From Paenibacillus aestuarii (GTDB lineage: Bacteria > Bacillota > Bacilli > Paenibacillales > NBRC-103111), in the NCBI RefSeq assembly GCF_027789125.1, contig NZ_JAQFVF010000033.1, forward strand, positions 186,001-250,000: 64,000 nt of DNA. The letters are read 5' to 3'. Position numbers and translations under genes: made by a program. The notes beneath the pieces are model-generated. The model saw only the letters and a list, made by a program, of their open reading frames with translations, searched no databases and was not told the origin of the DNA. Positions 1 to 7,636 of the stretch are shown piece by piece (positions within the stretch are counted from its first letter, which is position 1; every line of letters starts with the position of its first letter).

Positions 1-303
1 GTCGGCATGCTCGATGAGGAATTTTTTATGTATGGAGAAGACATCGATTGGTGTTATAGAATAAAGCAGGCGGGCTGGGTCAATTACTACTATCCCTTGA
101 CGAAGATTATTCATTACAAGGGCGCCAGCAGCCGTAGAAAACCGTTCAAGATCATTTACGAGTTTCATCGTGCCATGATTTTGTTCCATAACAAACATTA
201 CCGGCAAAAATACACATGGCCTATAAATCTGATAGTCTACGCAGGCGTTGGCCTGAAATTTGTAATTTCGCTTTTATCCAATAAACTGCGACCAGCGAGG
301 TGA
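1..303 (+). CDS. Glycosyltransferase family 2, C-terminal fragment
   Basis: Only the last 100 codons are inside the window; the reading frame is open from base 1. The fragment contains the GT2 signature around the acceptor-site aspartate (FMYGEDIDWCYR), followed by a basic stretch and a hydrophobic C-terminal segment, as in rhamnosyltransferase-like (WbbL-type) GT2 enzymes. It would transfer a sugar from a nucleotide donor during polysaccharide assembly at the inner face of the membrane. The stop lies 6 bp before the next gene, a sugar-phosphate transferase, so both probably belong to one operon. The exact sugar cannot be told from this part. Confidence 0.8.
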   Translation, partial: VGMLDEEFFMYGEDIDWCYRIKQAGWVNYYYPLTKIIHYKGASSRRKPFKIIYEFHRAMILFHNKHYRQKYTWPINLIVYAGVGLKFVISLLSNKLRPAR

Positions 304-309
304 GAATAC

Positions 310-1716
310 TTGATACGACAAAGTCAAAGATTTTTAACTCAATTATATGCCCTAGCTGATTTTGTTTGTATTCAGCTAGTCTTCCTCTTGTCGTGGTGGC
401 TTAAGTTTCAAAGTGGTTGGATCGCTTTCAGCTCTCCGCTTCCGTTTAAGCACTATATGATGTGGAGCGTTGCATATGGGTTAATCGCGATCGGAATCAG
501 TTATTTCGTAAACTTCTATACGCCGAAGCGGAGGAAGCGGTTTTCATTCGAAGTCTTGAAGATCATTCAAGTACACATTTTCAGTTTACTCTTGCTATTA
601 AGCGTCTTGTTTATTCTGAAGGAAGTGGACGTCTCCCGGTCATACCTTTTCCTATTTTTGGTAAACAATATTTTATCCATTAGCTTGTACCGTTATTTGG
701 TGAAGAAGACGCTGAAACGTATTCGACAGAAGGGGTACAATAGGCAATTTGTTTTGATTTTAGGAGCGGGAACATTAGGACGGAGCTTTTACACCAAATT
801 AAAGCAGCATCCTGAGCTTGGATACGAAGTCGTCGGATTCCTCGATGATTATCAGGAAAAACACGAAACCAAATATAAGCACTACAAGCCGATTATCGGG
901 AAGATTGATGATTTGGAATCCGTTTTAAACGACTTGATCGTGGATGAAGTCATCATTGCATTGCCGCTAGATGCGCACCGCAAGTTTGGCAGCATCATTA
1001 ATGTATGTGAAAAGGTCGGCGTTAAAACGCATATTATCCCTGACTTTTTCGACTTCTTACCGTCGAAACCTTATTTCGATAATTTCGCCGGGATGCCGTT
1101 GATTAACGTTCGCGATATTCCGCTGGATGAATTCCAGAATCGTGTTATGAAAAGGCTGTTTGACATTGTTTTTGCCACAGCAGCAATTATCATAACTTTC
1201 CCGGTAATGCTTGCTTCCTTTATAGCCATTAAGCTCACATCGCCAGGGCCGGTCATCTTCAAGCAGGAACGCGTAGGGCTTAATCGCAGACGATTCATGA
1301 TGTATAAGTTCCGTACGATGCGGATTATCCCGGAAGAGGCTTCCAATACGCAGTGGACTGTTGAAAATGATCCGCGGCGGACGAAAGTGGGCACGTTCCT
1401 TCGTAAAACTAGTTTGGATGAGCTGCCGCAGTTTTTCAACGTGCTTTTTGGCCATATGAGTGTAGTCGGGCCGCGTCCGGAACGTCCCTTCTTCGTGGAA
1501 CAGTTCAAGGAAGAAGTACCGAAGTATATGGTGAAGCATCATATCCGTCCGGGTATTACAGGATGGGCGCAGAGCAATGGGCTGCGGGGAGACACCTCGA
1601 TCGAAGAACGTATTAATCATGATATTTTTTATATTGAAAATTGGACTTTTTTATTTGATATTAAAATCATTTGGCGCACGATTATCAACGGCTTTATAAA
1701 TAAAAATGCGTACTAA
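310..1716 (+). CDS. Polyprenyl glycosylphosphotransferase (WcaJ-type, full length)
   Basis: 468 residues with a TTG start. It would transfer a hexose-1-phosphate from a UDP-sugar to undecaprenyl phosphate and so start a polysaccharide repeat unit. The N-terminal 130 residues form about four membrane segments. A Rossmann-like CoA-binding-3 domain follows (LGAGTLG near 151-157). The catalytic bacterial sugar transferase domain starts near 280 with a membrane re-entrant helix, then FKQERVG, YKFRTM, KTSLDELPQ and VVGPRPERP. All hallmark motifs are intact. The domain layout fits undecaprenyl-phosphate glucose phosphotransferase, but the sugar is an inference. Confidence 0.93.
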   Translation: MIRQSQRFLTQLYALADFVCIQLVFLLSWWLKFQSGWIAFSSPLPFKHYMMWSVAYGLIAIGISYFVNFYTPKRRKRFSFEVLKIIQVHIFSLLLLLSVLFILKEVDVSRSYLFLFLVNNILSISLYRYLVKKTLKRIRQKGYNRQFVLILGAGTLGRSFYTKLKQHPELGYEVVGFLDDYQEKHETKYKHYKPIIGKIDDLESVLNDLIVDEVIIALPLDAHRKFGSIINVCEKVGVKTHIIPDFFDFLPSKPYFDNFAGMPLINVRDIPLDEFQNRVMKRLFDIVFATAAIIITFPVMLASFIAIKLTSPGPVIFKQERVGLNRRRFMMYKFRTMRIIPEEASNTQWTVENDPRRTKVGTFLRKTSLDELPQFFNVLFGHMSVVGPRPERPFFVEQFKEEVPKYMVKHHIRPGITGWAQSNGLRGDTSIEERINHDIFYIENWTFLFDIKIIWRTIINGFINKNAY

Positions 1717-1733
1717 AGGTTTCGGAGGGAAGT

Positions 1734-2660
1734 ATGAAAGTATTAGTTACAGGTGGAGCAGGCTTTATTGGTTCTCATATTGTTGATTTATTAATCGATC
1801 AAGGACACCAAGTTGCCATTATTGATAATTTTTCAACGGGAAATGAGACAAATGTAAATATTAAAGCCGATCTGTATAGAATGGACATCTTAGATGATGC
1901 TATAATTTCACTTTTTGAGACATTTAAGCCCGAAGTTGTCATTCATCATGCAGCTCAAATTGATATCCAATCTTCGATAAAAAAACCTGCTTTTGACGCT
2001 TCGATAAATATAGTAGGTACGGTAAAAATGTTAGATGCTTGCAGAGCCGTAGGTGTGCGAAAGTTTATCTATGCATCATCGGCTGCTGTTTACGGAAATC
2101 CTCAGTATTTACCTGTTGATGAAGGTCATCCGGTTCGTCCACTGTCTTATTATGGTATCTCCAAGCACACGCCAGAGCATTATTTAGAAGTATTTGCGCA
2201 CCAAAACGATCTCGACTTTACAATTCTTAGATATGCAAATGTATATGGTATTAGACAGGATCCCAAAGGTGAAGGTGGAGTAATTTCAATTTTTATTGAC
2301 AAATTGTTAAGTAATGTGGAACCGAAAATTTACGGTGATGGTGAACAAACGAGAGACTTTATTTATGTTAAAGATATTGCTCGAGCGAATATAGCTGCCT
2401 TGGATCATGGAAGCAAAGGTATTTACAATATTAGTAATAACAAGCAAACAACAATTAATGAATTGTACAATTTGATTTCAGATTTTACTAATAACAATGC
2501 CCGTCCGCACTACACAAATGAAAGGTCAGGAGATATTTTACACAGTGTTCTTGATAATTCAGCTGCATTGAGAGATCTGAGATGGGAACCGCAGTATACG
2601 CTAAGAGACGGACTTAGAGAGACATGTGGTTATTATTTAAAACATTATTTTAACAAGTGA
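1734..2660 (+). CDS. NAD-dependent epimerase/dehydratase (UDP-glucose 4-epimerase-like)
   Basis: 308-residue extended short-chain dehydrogenase. The NAD-binding GGAGFIGSH motif is at residues 7-15, a Ser-Ser pair at 115-116, and the catalytic Tyr140-X3-Lys144 (YGISK) is present. It has a strong ribosome site (CGGAGGGA). The closest functional type is UDP-glucose/UDP-GlcNAc 4-epimerase, supplying a galacto-configured nucleotide sugar. The gene is visibly more AT-rich than the transferase before it, which suggests a different origin. It is not a copy of the GalE-type gene at 31256 (308 against 347 residues, different sequence). Confidence 0.88.
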   Translation: MKVLVTGGAGFIGSHIVDLLIDQGHQVAIIDNFSTGNETNVNIKADLYRMDILDDAIISLFETFKPEVVIHHAAQIDIQSSIKKPAFDASINIVGTVKMLDACRAVGVRKFIYASSAAVYGNPQYLPVDEGHPVRPLSYYGISKHTPEHYLEVFAHQNDLDFTILRYANVYGIRQDPKGEGGVISIFIDKLLSNVEPKIYGDGEQTRDFIYVKDIARANIAALDHGSKGIYNISNNKQTTINELYNLISDFTNNNARPHYTNERSGDILHSVLDNSAALRDLRWEPQYTLRDGLRETCGYYLKHYFNK

Positions 2661-2737
2661 TTTTTTTCTCGACGGCATATTTCGTCAGCATCCTCTCCAT
2701 ACTATGCATATACTATTGTATACGGGGAGGTTTTTTT

Positions 2738-2866
2738 ATGATCGATCATGAAGACGCTTACCAAGAAGATAACTTGTCTGTTGGCAAAGGTTTGATTGTA
2801 GGTGTCGTATTCGGCTCCCTAATTTGGGCTGCGATTATCGCTGCGATTGTGTACATATTGTATTAA
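2738..2866 (+). CDS. Small single-pass membrane protein, 42 aa
   Basis: I chose the ATG at 2738 because it has a GGGGAGG ribosome site 8 bases upstream; a longer frame back to 2657 has none. The product has an acidic, charged N-terminus of about 15 residues and then one hydrophobic helix (about residues 18-41) ending in VYILY. Family not recognised. It follows the epimerase by 77 bp and is closed by a strong terminator, so it may be the last gene of that transcript or have its own. Confidence 0.6.
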   Translation: MIDHEDAYQEDNLSVGKGLIVGVVFGSLIWAAIIAAIVYILY

Positions 2867-2906
2867 AGGCTGCTTAGGCTGTGATCGCCTAGAGCAGCCT
2901 TTTTCT
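2867..2906. terminator. Bidirectional rho-independent terminator
   Basis: A 13-bp near-perfect stem (AGGCTGCTTAGGC with GCCTAGAGCAGCCT) has a 7-base loop and is followed by T5CT4. It sits between two convergent genes, and an A-run precedes it, so it can serve both strands. Confidence 0.85.
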
Positions 2907-2907
2907 T

Positions 2908-3987
2908 TTACGAGGATGGTTTTGGGGAAGCTGAGGGTTTAAGTGTGATCTTGCTTTGACAGAAAGCCACCAAGGGCTTCTCCGCCCATACATAAGCCAA
3001 ACGGCATAATGGAATGGTTAAGGCTACAATAAGGATGTCCGTTGGCAGGTAACCGAGGTTCTCTGCCAAGTGGCTTGATCTGGCCAGTTTCATCATAATG
3101 GAGATGAATAATAAATGAGTCAAGAGTATCGAATAGGAGGCATCTCCAATTTTACTAAGCGCTTTTACCCACACACCCAGGTGCATGTTTCCCTTAATAG
3201 ATGCAGCGCCAAGCAGGACAAGTATGGATGGAATCACATATAGCAAGTAATCGTGATAAGGAAGCATGTTGTATTTATTGTTCAACCAAATGAGCGCAAA
3301 ACCCGCAGCACCAAGCCCCATCAGCAGTTGATAGTGACGGAATTTAAACTGCTCCGACCATTTGGCAAGTAGACAGCCTATTGCAAATTCCAGGTTAGCT
3401 TCGTTGAACAGGAAGTTCAAATAGACGTTATGATCCATATCCGCGGCAATGATGGGTACGTGCAGCACATGGCAAAACGTAAGCGCGAGCCACAAGGAAG
3501 CAAAGACATAGGCAGGTCTCTTGCCGATAGCTAACATCAGGCCGAACAACAAATAAAAGAAAACAAAATAACTTAACGACCAAGCGACAGGCAAAATAGG
3601 CCCGTGCTCTTGCGGCAGCAGGAGCAAAGAATGCACGATGGTTGAATGATTCGTCTCGTAACCATAGCCGAAGCTGGGAACGAGAAAGTAAACCGGGAGC
3701 ACAATCAATGTGATCAGCCAATAAAACGGATAGATGCGAATCAGCCGCTTCGTCAAATAGGGCGTAATGGATATCCGCGTTCCTATCCTCTTCCCATAAG
3801 CGTGATAGAGCAGAAATCCGGTCAGCATAAAGAAGAAGTCGACGCCACCGGACCTCCCGATGGAGCTAATGCCCAGAAAGTCGTATTGATAATACTTAAA
3901 GGACATAGCGGATGAATGGAACAGCAGCACCAAGCAGGCCGCTATTCCTCGCGACGCCTGGATCGCAATTCGTTGATTCATATTCAT
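2908..3987 (-). CDS. Acyltransferase 3 family membrane protein (OafA/YrhL-like)
   Basis: 359 residues with about ten hydrophobic segments. The N-terminus reads QASRGIAACLVLLFHSS, the acyltransferase-3 start in which RG...H is conserved (RGIAA, LLFHS). The segment around residues 45-60 (GGVDFFFMLTGFLL) is the second family hallmark. Such enzymes O-acylate surface sugars using acyl donors from the cytoplasm. It is transcribed alone, against the flanking polysaccharide genes, so its glycan target is unknown. Start supported by a GGGGGA ribosome site 11 bases upstream. Confidence 0.88.
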   Translation of the reverse strand: MNMNQRIAIQASRGIAACLVLLFHSSAMSFKYYQYDFLGISSIGRSGGVDFFFMLTGFLLYHAYGKRIGTRISITPYLTKRLIRIYPFYWLITLIVLPVYFLVPSFGYGYETNHSTIVHSLLLLPQEHGPILPVAWSLSYFVFFYLLFGLMLAIGKRPAYVFASLWLALTFCHVLHVPIIAADMDHNVYLNFLFNEANLEFAIGCLLAKWSEQFKFRHYQLLMGLGAAGFALIWLNNKYNMLPYHDYLLYVIPSILVLLGAASIKGNMHLGVWVKALSKIGDASYSILLTHLLFISIMMKLARSSHLAENLGYLPTDILIVALTIPLCRLAYVWAEKPLVAFCQSKITLKPSASPKPSS

Positions 3988-4175
3988 GGTATTGACAATC
4001 CCCCATTAAATATATATGTATTCCACAACTAGTTTAATAGAGAATTGTGATTAAAGTATGTCTCGTCGTTAAAAACTTACTTAAGCCAAGCCCCAACTCG
4101 TCTGCATAATCGGCCAAGTCCCCTCATATGCATGTACTAATCTTGTTTCAAATATGCGAGTGAGGGGATGATTCG

Positions 4176-5333
4176 ATGCGCCGGGTCACATGGATGATGG
4201 TAACAATCATGTTAGGCTTAGCCGTAGTTCTCGCGGGATGCGGGATCGGGAAAAAGGATGCAGGATCCATAGTAAAGGATTTGGATCATGTGATCAGCAA
4301 GCCGGGCAGTTATCTAGCTTCAGGGAGCATGATTCTGCATACGGGACAGCAGCCGCAGGAATATGCGGTGGAGGTGGCGTTCTCGCCTGATCATTTTTAC
4401 CGGATTCAGTTAACGAATGCCCAGAAGGATGTCACGCAAATCGTGCTGCGCAATGAAGAAGGTGTGTTCGTGCTAACACCTCATCTGAAGAAGAGCTTCC
4501 GCTTCCAAAGCGATTGGCCGGAAAATCAAGGCCAAGTTTATTTATTCCAATCTTTAGCGAAAAGCATTGTAGCGGATAAAGACCGCCAGTTCACAACTGA
4601 GAATGACGCGTATGTATTCGATGTCGCAGCTAATTATCAGAATGAAATGCTGTCCCGCCAAAAAATTTGGTTAAACAAGAAAACGTTGGCACCGCAGCAA
4701 GTTCAAGTATCGGATGCCAATCAGAACGTGATGGTACAGGTGAACTTCACAAAATTTGAATTCGATGCGAAATTCGATAAGGATTATTTCCAAATGGAGC
4801 GCAACATGACAAGCTACAATATGGAGCAGCAGACGATGCCGACCACAGCTGGAACGAGCGTGACGGATAAAAACTTGTCTGCCACAGGCGGACAATCCGA
4901 CCAAGCCAATGCTCAAGCCGCTCAAGGCGGAAAAGGAGCAACCAGCACGAAACCGGCAGCTGACAGCAAGTCCAATGCCGCGGCAAGCAAACCGCAAAAT
5001 ATTGGAATTATCGAGCCGTCCTATTTGCCTAAAGAAGTGGTGAAGCAGGACATCTCCGATATGAAGCTTGGTGAAGATCCTGCGGTGCTGCTGCGATACA
5101 AAGGCAAGTTTAATTTCAGCATCGTTGAAGTGAAGCCGCAAGCAAGAACGGTGTCCCTGCAAGACGGTCAAATCATAGATCTGGGCTTCACGTTAGGGGT
5201 ACTGTCCGGGGACGATAAACGAACGCTGACCTGGACGGATAACGGCGTAGAGTTCCGCCTCTCGACAGGTGACCTGCCGCTGGTAGAAATGATCAATGTC
5301 GCGATGGCGACACAAGGCCAATCCGGAAAGTAA
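4176..5333 (+). CDS. ydcC: YdcC-like lipoprotein (LolA-fold, sporulation-associated family)
   Basis: 385 residues. The N-terminus is a lipoprotein signal with lipobox VLAGC (Cys22), so the mature protein is anchored on the outer face of the membrane. Residues about 35-210 resemble LolA/LppX-type lipid-binding domains. A low-complexity Ala/Gln/Gly/Lys/Ser linker (about 220-275) follows, then a C-terminal DUF4367-like domain ending near VEMINVAMATQG. Its position directly before alr matches the ydcC-alr order of Bacillus subtilis, which is the main reason for the name. Its biochemical role is not established. Confidence 0.82.
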   Translation: MRRVTWMMVTIMLGLAVVLAGCGIGKKDAGSIVKDLDHVISKPGSYLASGSMILHTGQQPQEYAVEVAFSPDHFYRIQLTNAQKDVTQIVLRNEEGVFVLTPHLKKSFRFQSDWPENQGQVYLFQSLAKSIVADKDRQFTTENDAYVFDVAANYQNEMLSRQKIWLNKKTLAPQQVQVSDANQNVMVQVNFTKFEFDAKFDKDYFQMERNMTSYNMEQQTMPTTAGTSVTDKNLSATGGQSDQANAQAAQGGKGATSTKPAADSKSNAAASKPQNIGIIEPSYLPKEVVKQDISDMKLGEDPAVLLRYKGKFNFSIVEVKPQARTVSLQDGQIIDLGFTLGVLSGDDKRTLTWTDNGVEFRLSTGDLPLVEMINVAMATQGQSGK

Positions 5334-5402
5334 GGTTGACGGGGTGCCCGATTGCGCTTAACATAGTAAATATGGTTCCGAACGGATTTCGGAAAATGGA
5401 GA

Positions 5403-5438
5403 GGGGAGTCCTGCTCGCTTGGGCGAGCAGGTCTTCCC
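5403..5438 (+). promoter_or_regulatory. Strong leader hairpin before alr
   Basis: CCTGCTCGC pairs perfectly with GCGAGCAGG around a TTGG loop, and the stem extends through one T-T mismatch with GGGGAG/CTTCCC. The downstream bases are pyrimidine-rich but not a clean T-run, so it could be a weak terminator of ydcC or a processing/regulatory hairpin in the alr leader. Confidence 0.5.
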
Positions 5439-5514
5439 TTGTCCTTTGCATTTGGCTGCAAGTTGTGCGGCCGACAAGAACAGGAAGGGCAACAAGAAAA
5501 AGAGGTGGACGGCA

Positions 5515-6702
5515 ATGGATGCTTTTTATCGGCCTACGTGGGTTGAAATATCATTAGATGCGCTGCGCAGCAACATAGAGGGATTTCAGAAGGTGCTTCC
5601 GGAAGGTATGAAGCTCATGGCAGTCGTGAAAGCCGATGCATATGGCCATGGGGCTGTAGGCATTTCGAAGGAGGCAATTGCCGCCGGTGTGGACTATTTG
5701 GGTGTAGCGTTCATGGACGAAGCCCTGGAGCTGCGTAATGCAGGAATCACTGCGCCAATCCTGGTATTGGGCTATACGCCACCTGAAGGCTTGGAAAGAG
5801 CGCGTCAGAAGGATATCACCGTGACCGTGTACAGCCATGAGGTTCTTCAAGCACTGAAGGAACAGGCGATGGAAGAGCGCTCGGCTATGAAGAAGCTGAA
5901 AATTCATGTGAAGCTGGACACTGGCATGGGGCGGCTCGGGCTGCAGGCCGAACAGGATGCGATTCCTTTCATTGAAGAGCTGATGACGCTGCCCGGTGTA
6001 GAGGTCGAAGGCTTGTTTACGCATTATGCGAATGCCGATGAAATCGATAAAACGTATACGTATGAGCAATACCGCCGGTTTGAGCGGGTTGTGGAGCATT
6101 TTAAACAGCAAGATGTTGAATTTCCATATATACATGCAGGCAATAGTGCTGCAGCAATCGATCTGCCTAATTTGACATACTCGATGGTACGACTGGGAAT
6201 CAGCATGTACGGTCTATATCCGTCGACTGAGGTGAATAAGCACAAGATCGAACTGAAGCCGGTGCTCAGTTTGAAAACGGGTATCGTTCATCTCAAAACG
6301 CTGCCTCCGAACTCAGGAATCAGCTATGGAACGATTTATTTCACGAAATCGGAAGAGCGCATTGCGACGCTGCCGATCGGCTATGCAGACGGCTTCTCGC
6401 GCATGCTTTCGATGAAAGCGGAGGCGTTGATCCGCGGGCGCAGAGTGCCGATTGTCGGCAGAATCTGCATGGATCAGTGCATGGCGAATGTATCGGAGGT
6501 TCCTGGCGTTCAGACGAGTGATGAAGTTGTGCTGATTGGCGAACAAGGCGGCGAGCGGATTACAGTTGAAGATGTGGCTAACCAGTTAGGCACGATAAAC
6601 TATGAAATCACCTGTATGATATCACATCGTGTAGCAAGGGTGTATGTCCGCAATGGTGTGCGAGAGGACGCGATTAATCCGTTAATGCGGCATCGGTACT
6701 AG
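5515..6702 (+). CDS. alr: Alanine racemase
   Basis: 395 residues. It interconverts L- and D-alanine with pyridoxal phosphate and supplies D-Ala for peptidoglycan. The PLP lysine is Lys39 in VVKADAYGHG. The second catalytic residue, Tyr271, is in GISYGTIY; GNSAAA, MVRLGISMYG and GRICMDQ are also present. I chose ATG 5515 because GAGGTGGAC lies just upstream and the protein then starts like known Alr proteins (YRPTWVEISLDAL). The frame stays open upstream to 5419, but that part crosses the leader hairpin. It is followed after 214 bp by the EndoAI/EndoA genes, as in Bacillus. Confidence 0.97.
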   Translation: MDAFYRPTWVEISLDALRSNIEGFQKVLPEGMKLMAVVKADAYGHGAVGISKEAIAAGVDYLGVAFMDEALELRNAGITAPILVLGYTPPEGLERARQKDITVTVYSHEVLQALKEQAMEERSAMKKLKIHVKLDTGMGRLGLQAEQDAIPFIEELMTLPGVEVEGLFTHYANADEIDKTYTYEQYRRFERVVEHFKQQDVEFPYIHAGNSAAAIDLPNLTYSMVRLGISMYGLYPSTEVNKHKIELKPVLSLKTGIVHLKTLPPNSGISYGTIYFTKSEERIATLPIGYADGFSRMLSMKAEALIRGRRVPIVGRICMDQCMANVSEVPGVQTSDEVVLIGEQGGERITVEDVANQLGTINYEITCMISHRVARVYVRNGVREDAINPLMRHRY

Positions 6703-6916
6703 TTCAAATGAGGGCTTCATAAAATTACCATGTAAATAATGTAGCACATGGAGAGGATTTTCAGTACATGTTATCGAATACTACGTATTGAGAAATCTGA
6801 TATCCAGTTGTGTAACATAATTGATATACCCAAGGCATATATCTGTAGTATAATTTGGTTTTCATTAAGGCATACTGGTAATATTGTCTTTGTATCGTTT
6901 CTGGGGGTGCGAGAAT

Positions 6917-7198
6917 GTGAGTAATGCGCATAATACGAAAAGGATCATGATTAGCTTACCTGACAATCTGCTGCAAGAGGTGGATGGAATTGTGGAAAAG
7001 GAAAACTCCAATCGCAGCGAATTCATTCGCCAGGCGATGAAGCTTTACTTGATTGAACGCAAAAAGCGCAGTTTGCGCGAATCCATGCAGCGAGGCTATA
7101 TGGAGATGGCTAAGATCAATCTCAGCATGGCATCTGAAGCATTTCAAGCGGAGGAAGAAGCCGACAGTACGCTTGAGCGCTTAGTAAGCGGGGTGTAG
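6917..7198 (+). CDS. ndoAI: EndoAI antitoxin (ribbon-helix-helix)
   Basis: 93 residues from a GTG start, preceded by GGGGGTGCGAG; the length equals the B. subtilis antitoxin. The N-terminal ribbon-helix-helix (RIMISLPDNLLQEVD) should bind DNA and autoregulate the pair. The C-terminal toxin-binding tail has the family-typical YMEMAKINL and ERLVSG. It neutralises the adjacent endoribonuclease, 3 bp downstream. An ATG at 6884 is in frame but has no ribosome site. Confidence 0.95.
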   Translation: MSNAHNTKRIMISLPDNLLQEVDGIVEKENSNRSEFIRQAMKLYLIERKKRSLRESMQRGYMEMAKINLSMASEAFQAEEEADSTLERLVSGV

Positions 7199-7201
7199 AA
7201 G

Positions 7202-7552
7202 GTGATTGTCAAACGTGGCGATGTGTTTTTCGCAGATCTTTCTCCGGTGGTTGGATCAGAGCAGGGAGGCGTTCGTCCTGTTCTAGTCATCCAAAATGAT
7301 ATCGGGAATCGCTTTAGCCCGACTGTGATTGTTGCGGCCATTACGGCACAGATCCAGAAGGCTAAGCTGCCCACGCATGTGGAGATTGACGCAGAAACGC
7401 ACGGATTCGATCGGGATTCGGTGATTCTGCTGGAACAAATCCGGACGATTGATAAGCAGCGGCTTACGGACAAAATTACGCATTTGGACGAAGAGACGAT
7501 GCGAAAGGTCGACGACGCTTTGCAAATTAGCGTGGGACTGATAGAATTTTGA
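7202..7552 (+). CDS. ndoA: EndoA/MazF endoribonuclease toxin
   Basis: 116 residues, GTG start. MazF/PemK-fold mRNA interferase. The catalytic pair of the family is visible as Arg25 (GGVRPVLVI) and Thr48 (VAAITAQ), at the same positions as in B. subtilis EndoA. N-terminal RGDVFFADL and C-terminal [12 protein letters not shown] are typical. Cellular MazF enzymes of Bacillus cut at UACAU; specificity here is assumed, not seen. It is cotranscribed with ndoAI and closed by the terminator at 7569. Confidence 0.96.
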   Translation: MIVKRGDVFFADLSPVVGSEQGGVRPVLVIQNDIGNRFSPTVIVAAITAQIQKAKLPTHVEIDAETHGFDRDSVILLEQIRTIDKQRLTDKITHLDEETMRKVDDALQISVGLIEF

Positions 7553-7568
7553 ATAGGATCTGGAACAG

Positions 7569-7597
7569 ACGAGGGCGAGTAAAACCCTCGTTTTTTG
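7569..7597 (+). terminator. Terminator after ndoA
   Basis: A 7-bp stem ACGAGGG/CCCTCGT with a 9-base loop is followed by six Ts. Confidence 0.85.
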
Positions 7598-7636
7598 GTT
7601 TGCTGAAACCAATACATATAGAATTGGGGAATGACA

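Noticed and set aside
6821..6854. Promoter TTGATA...TATAAT before ndoAI
   Set aside because: Spacer of 22 bp is too long for a normal sigma-A promoter; the gene may be transcribed from alr.
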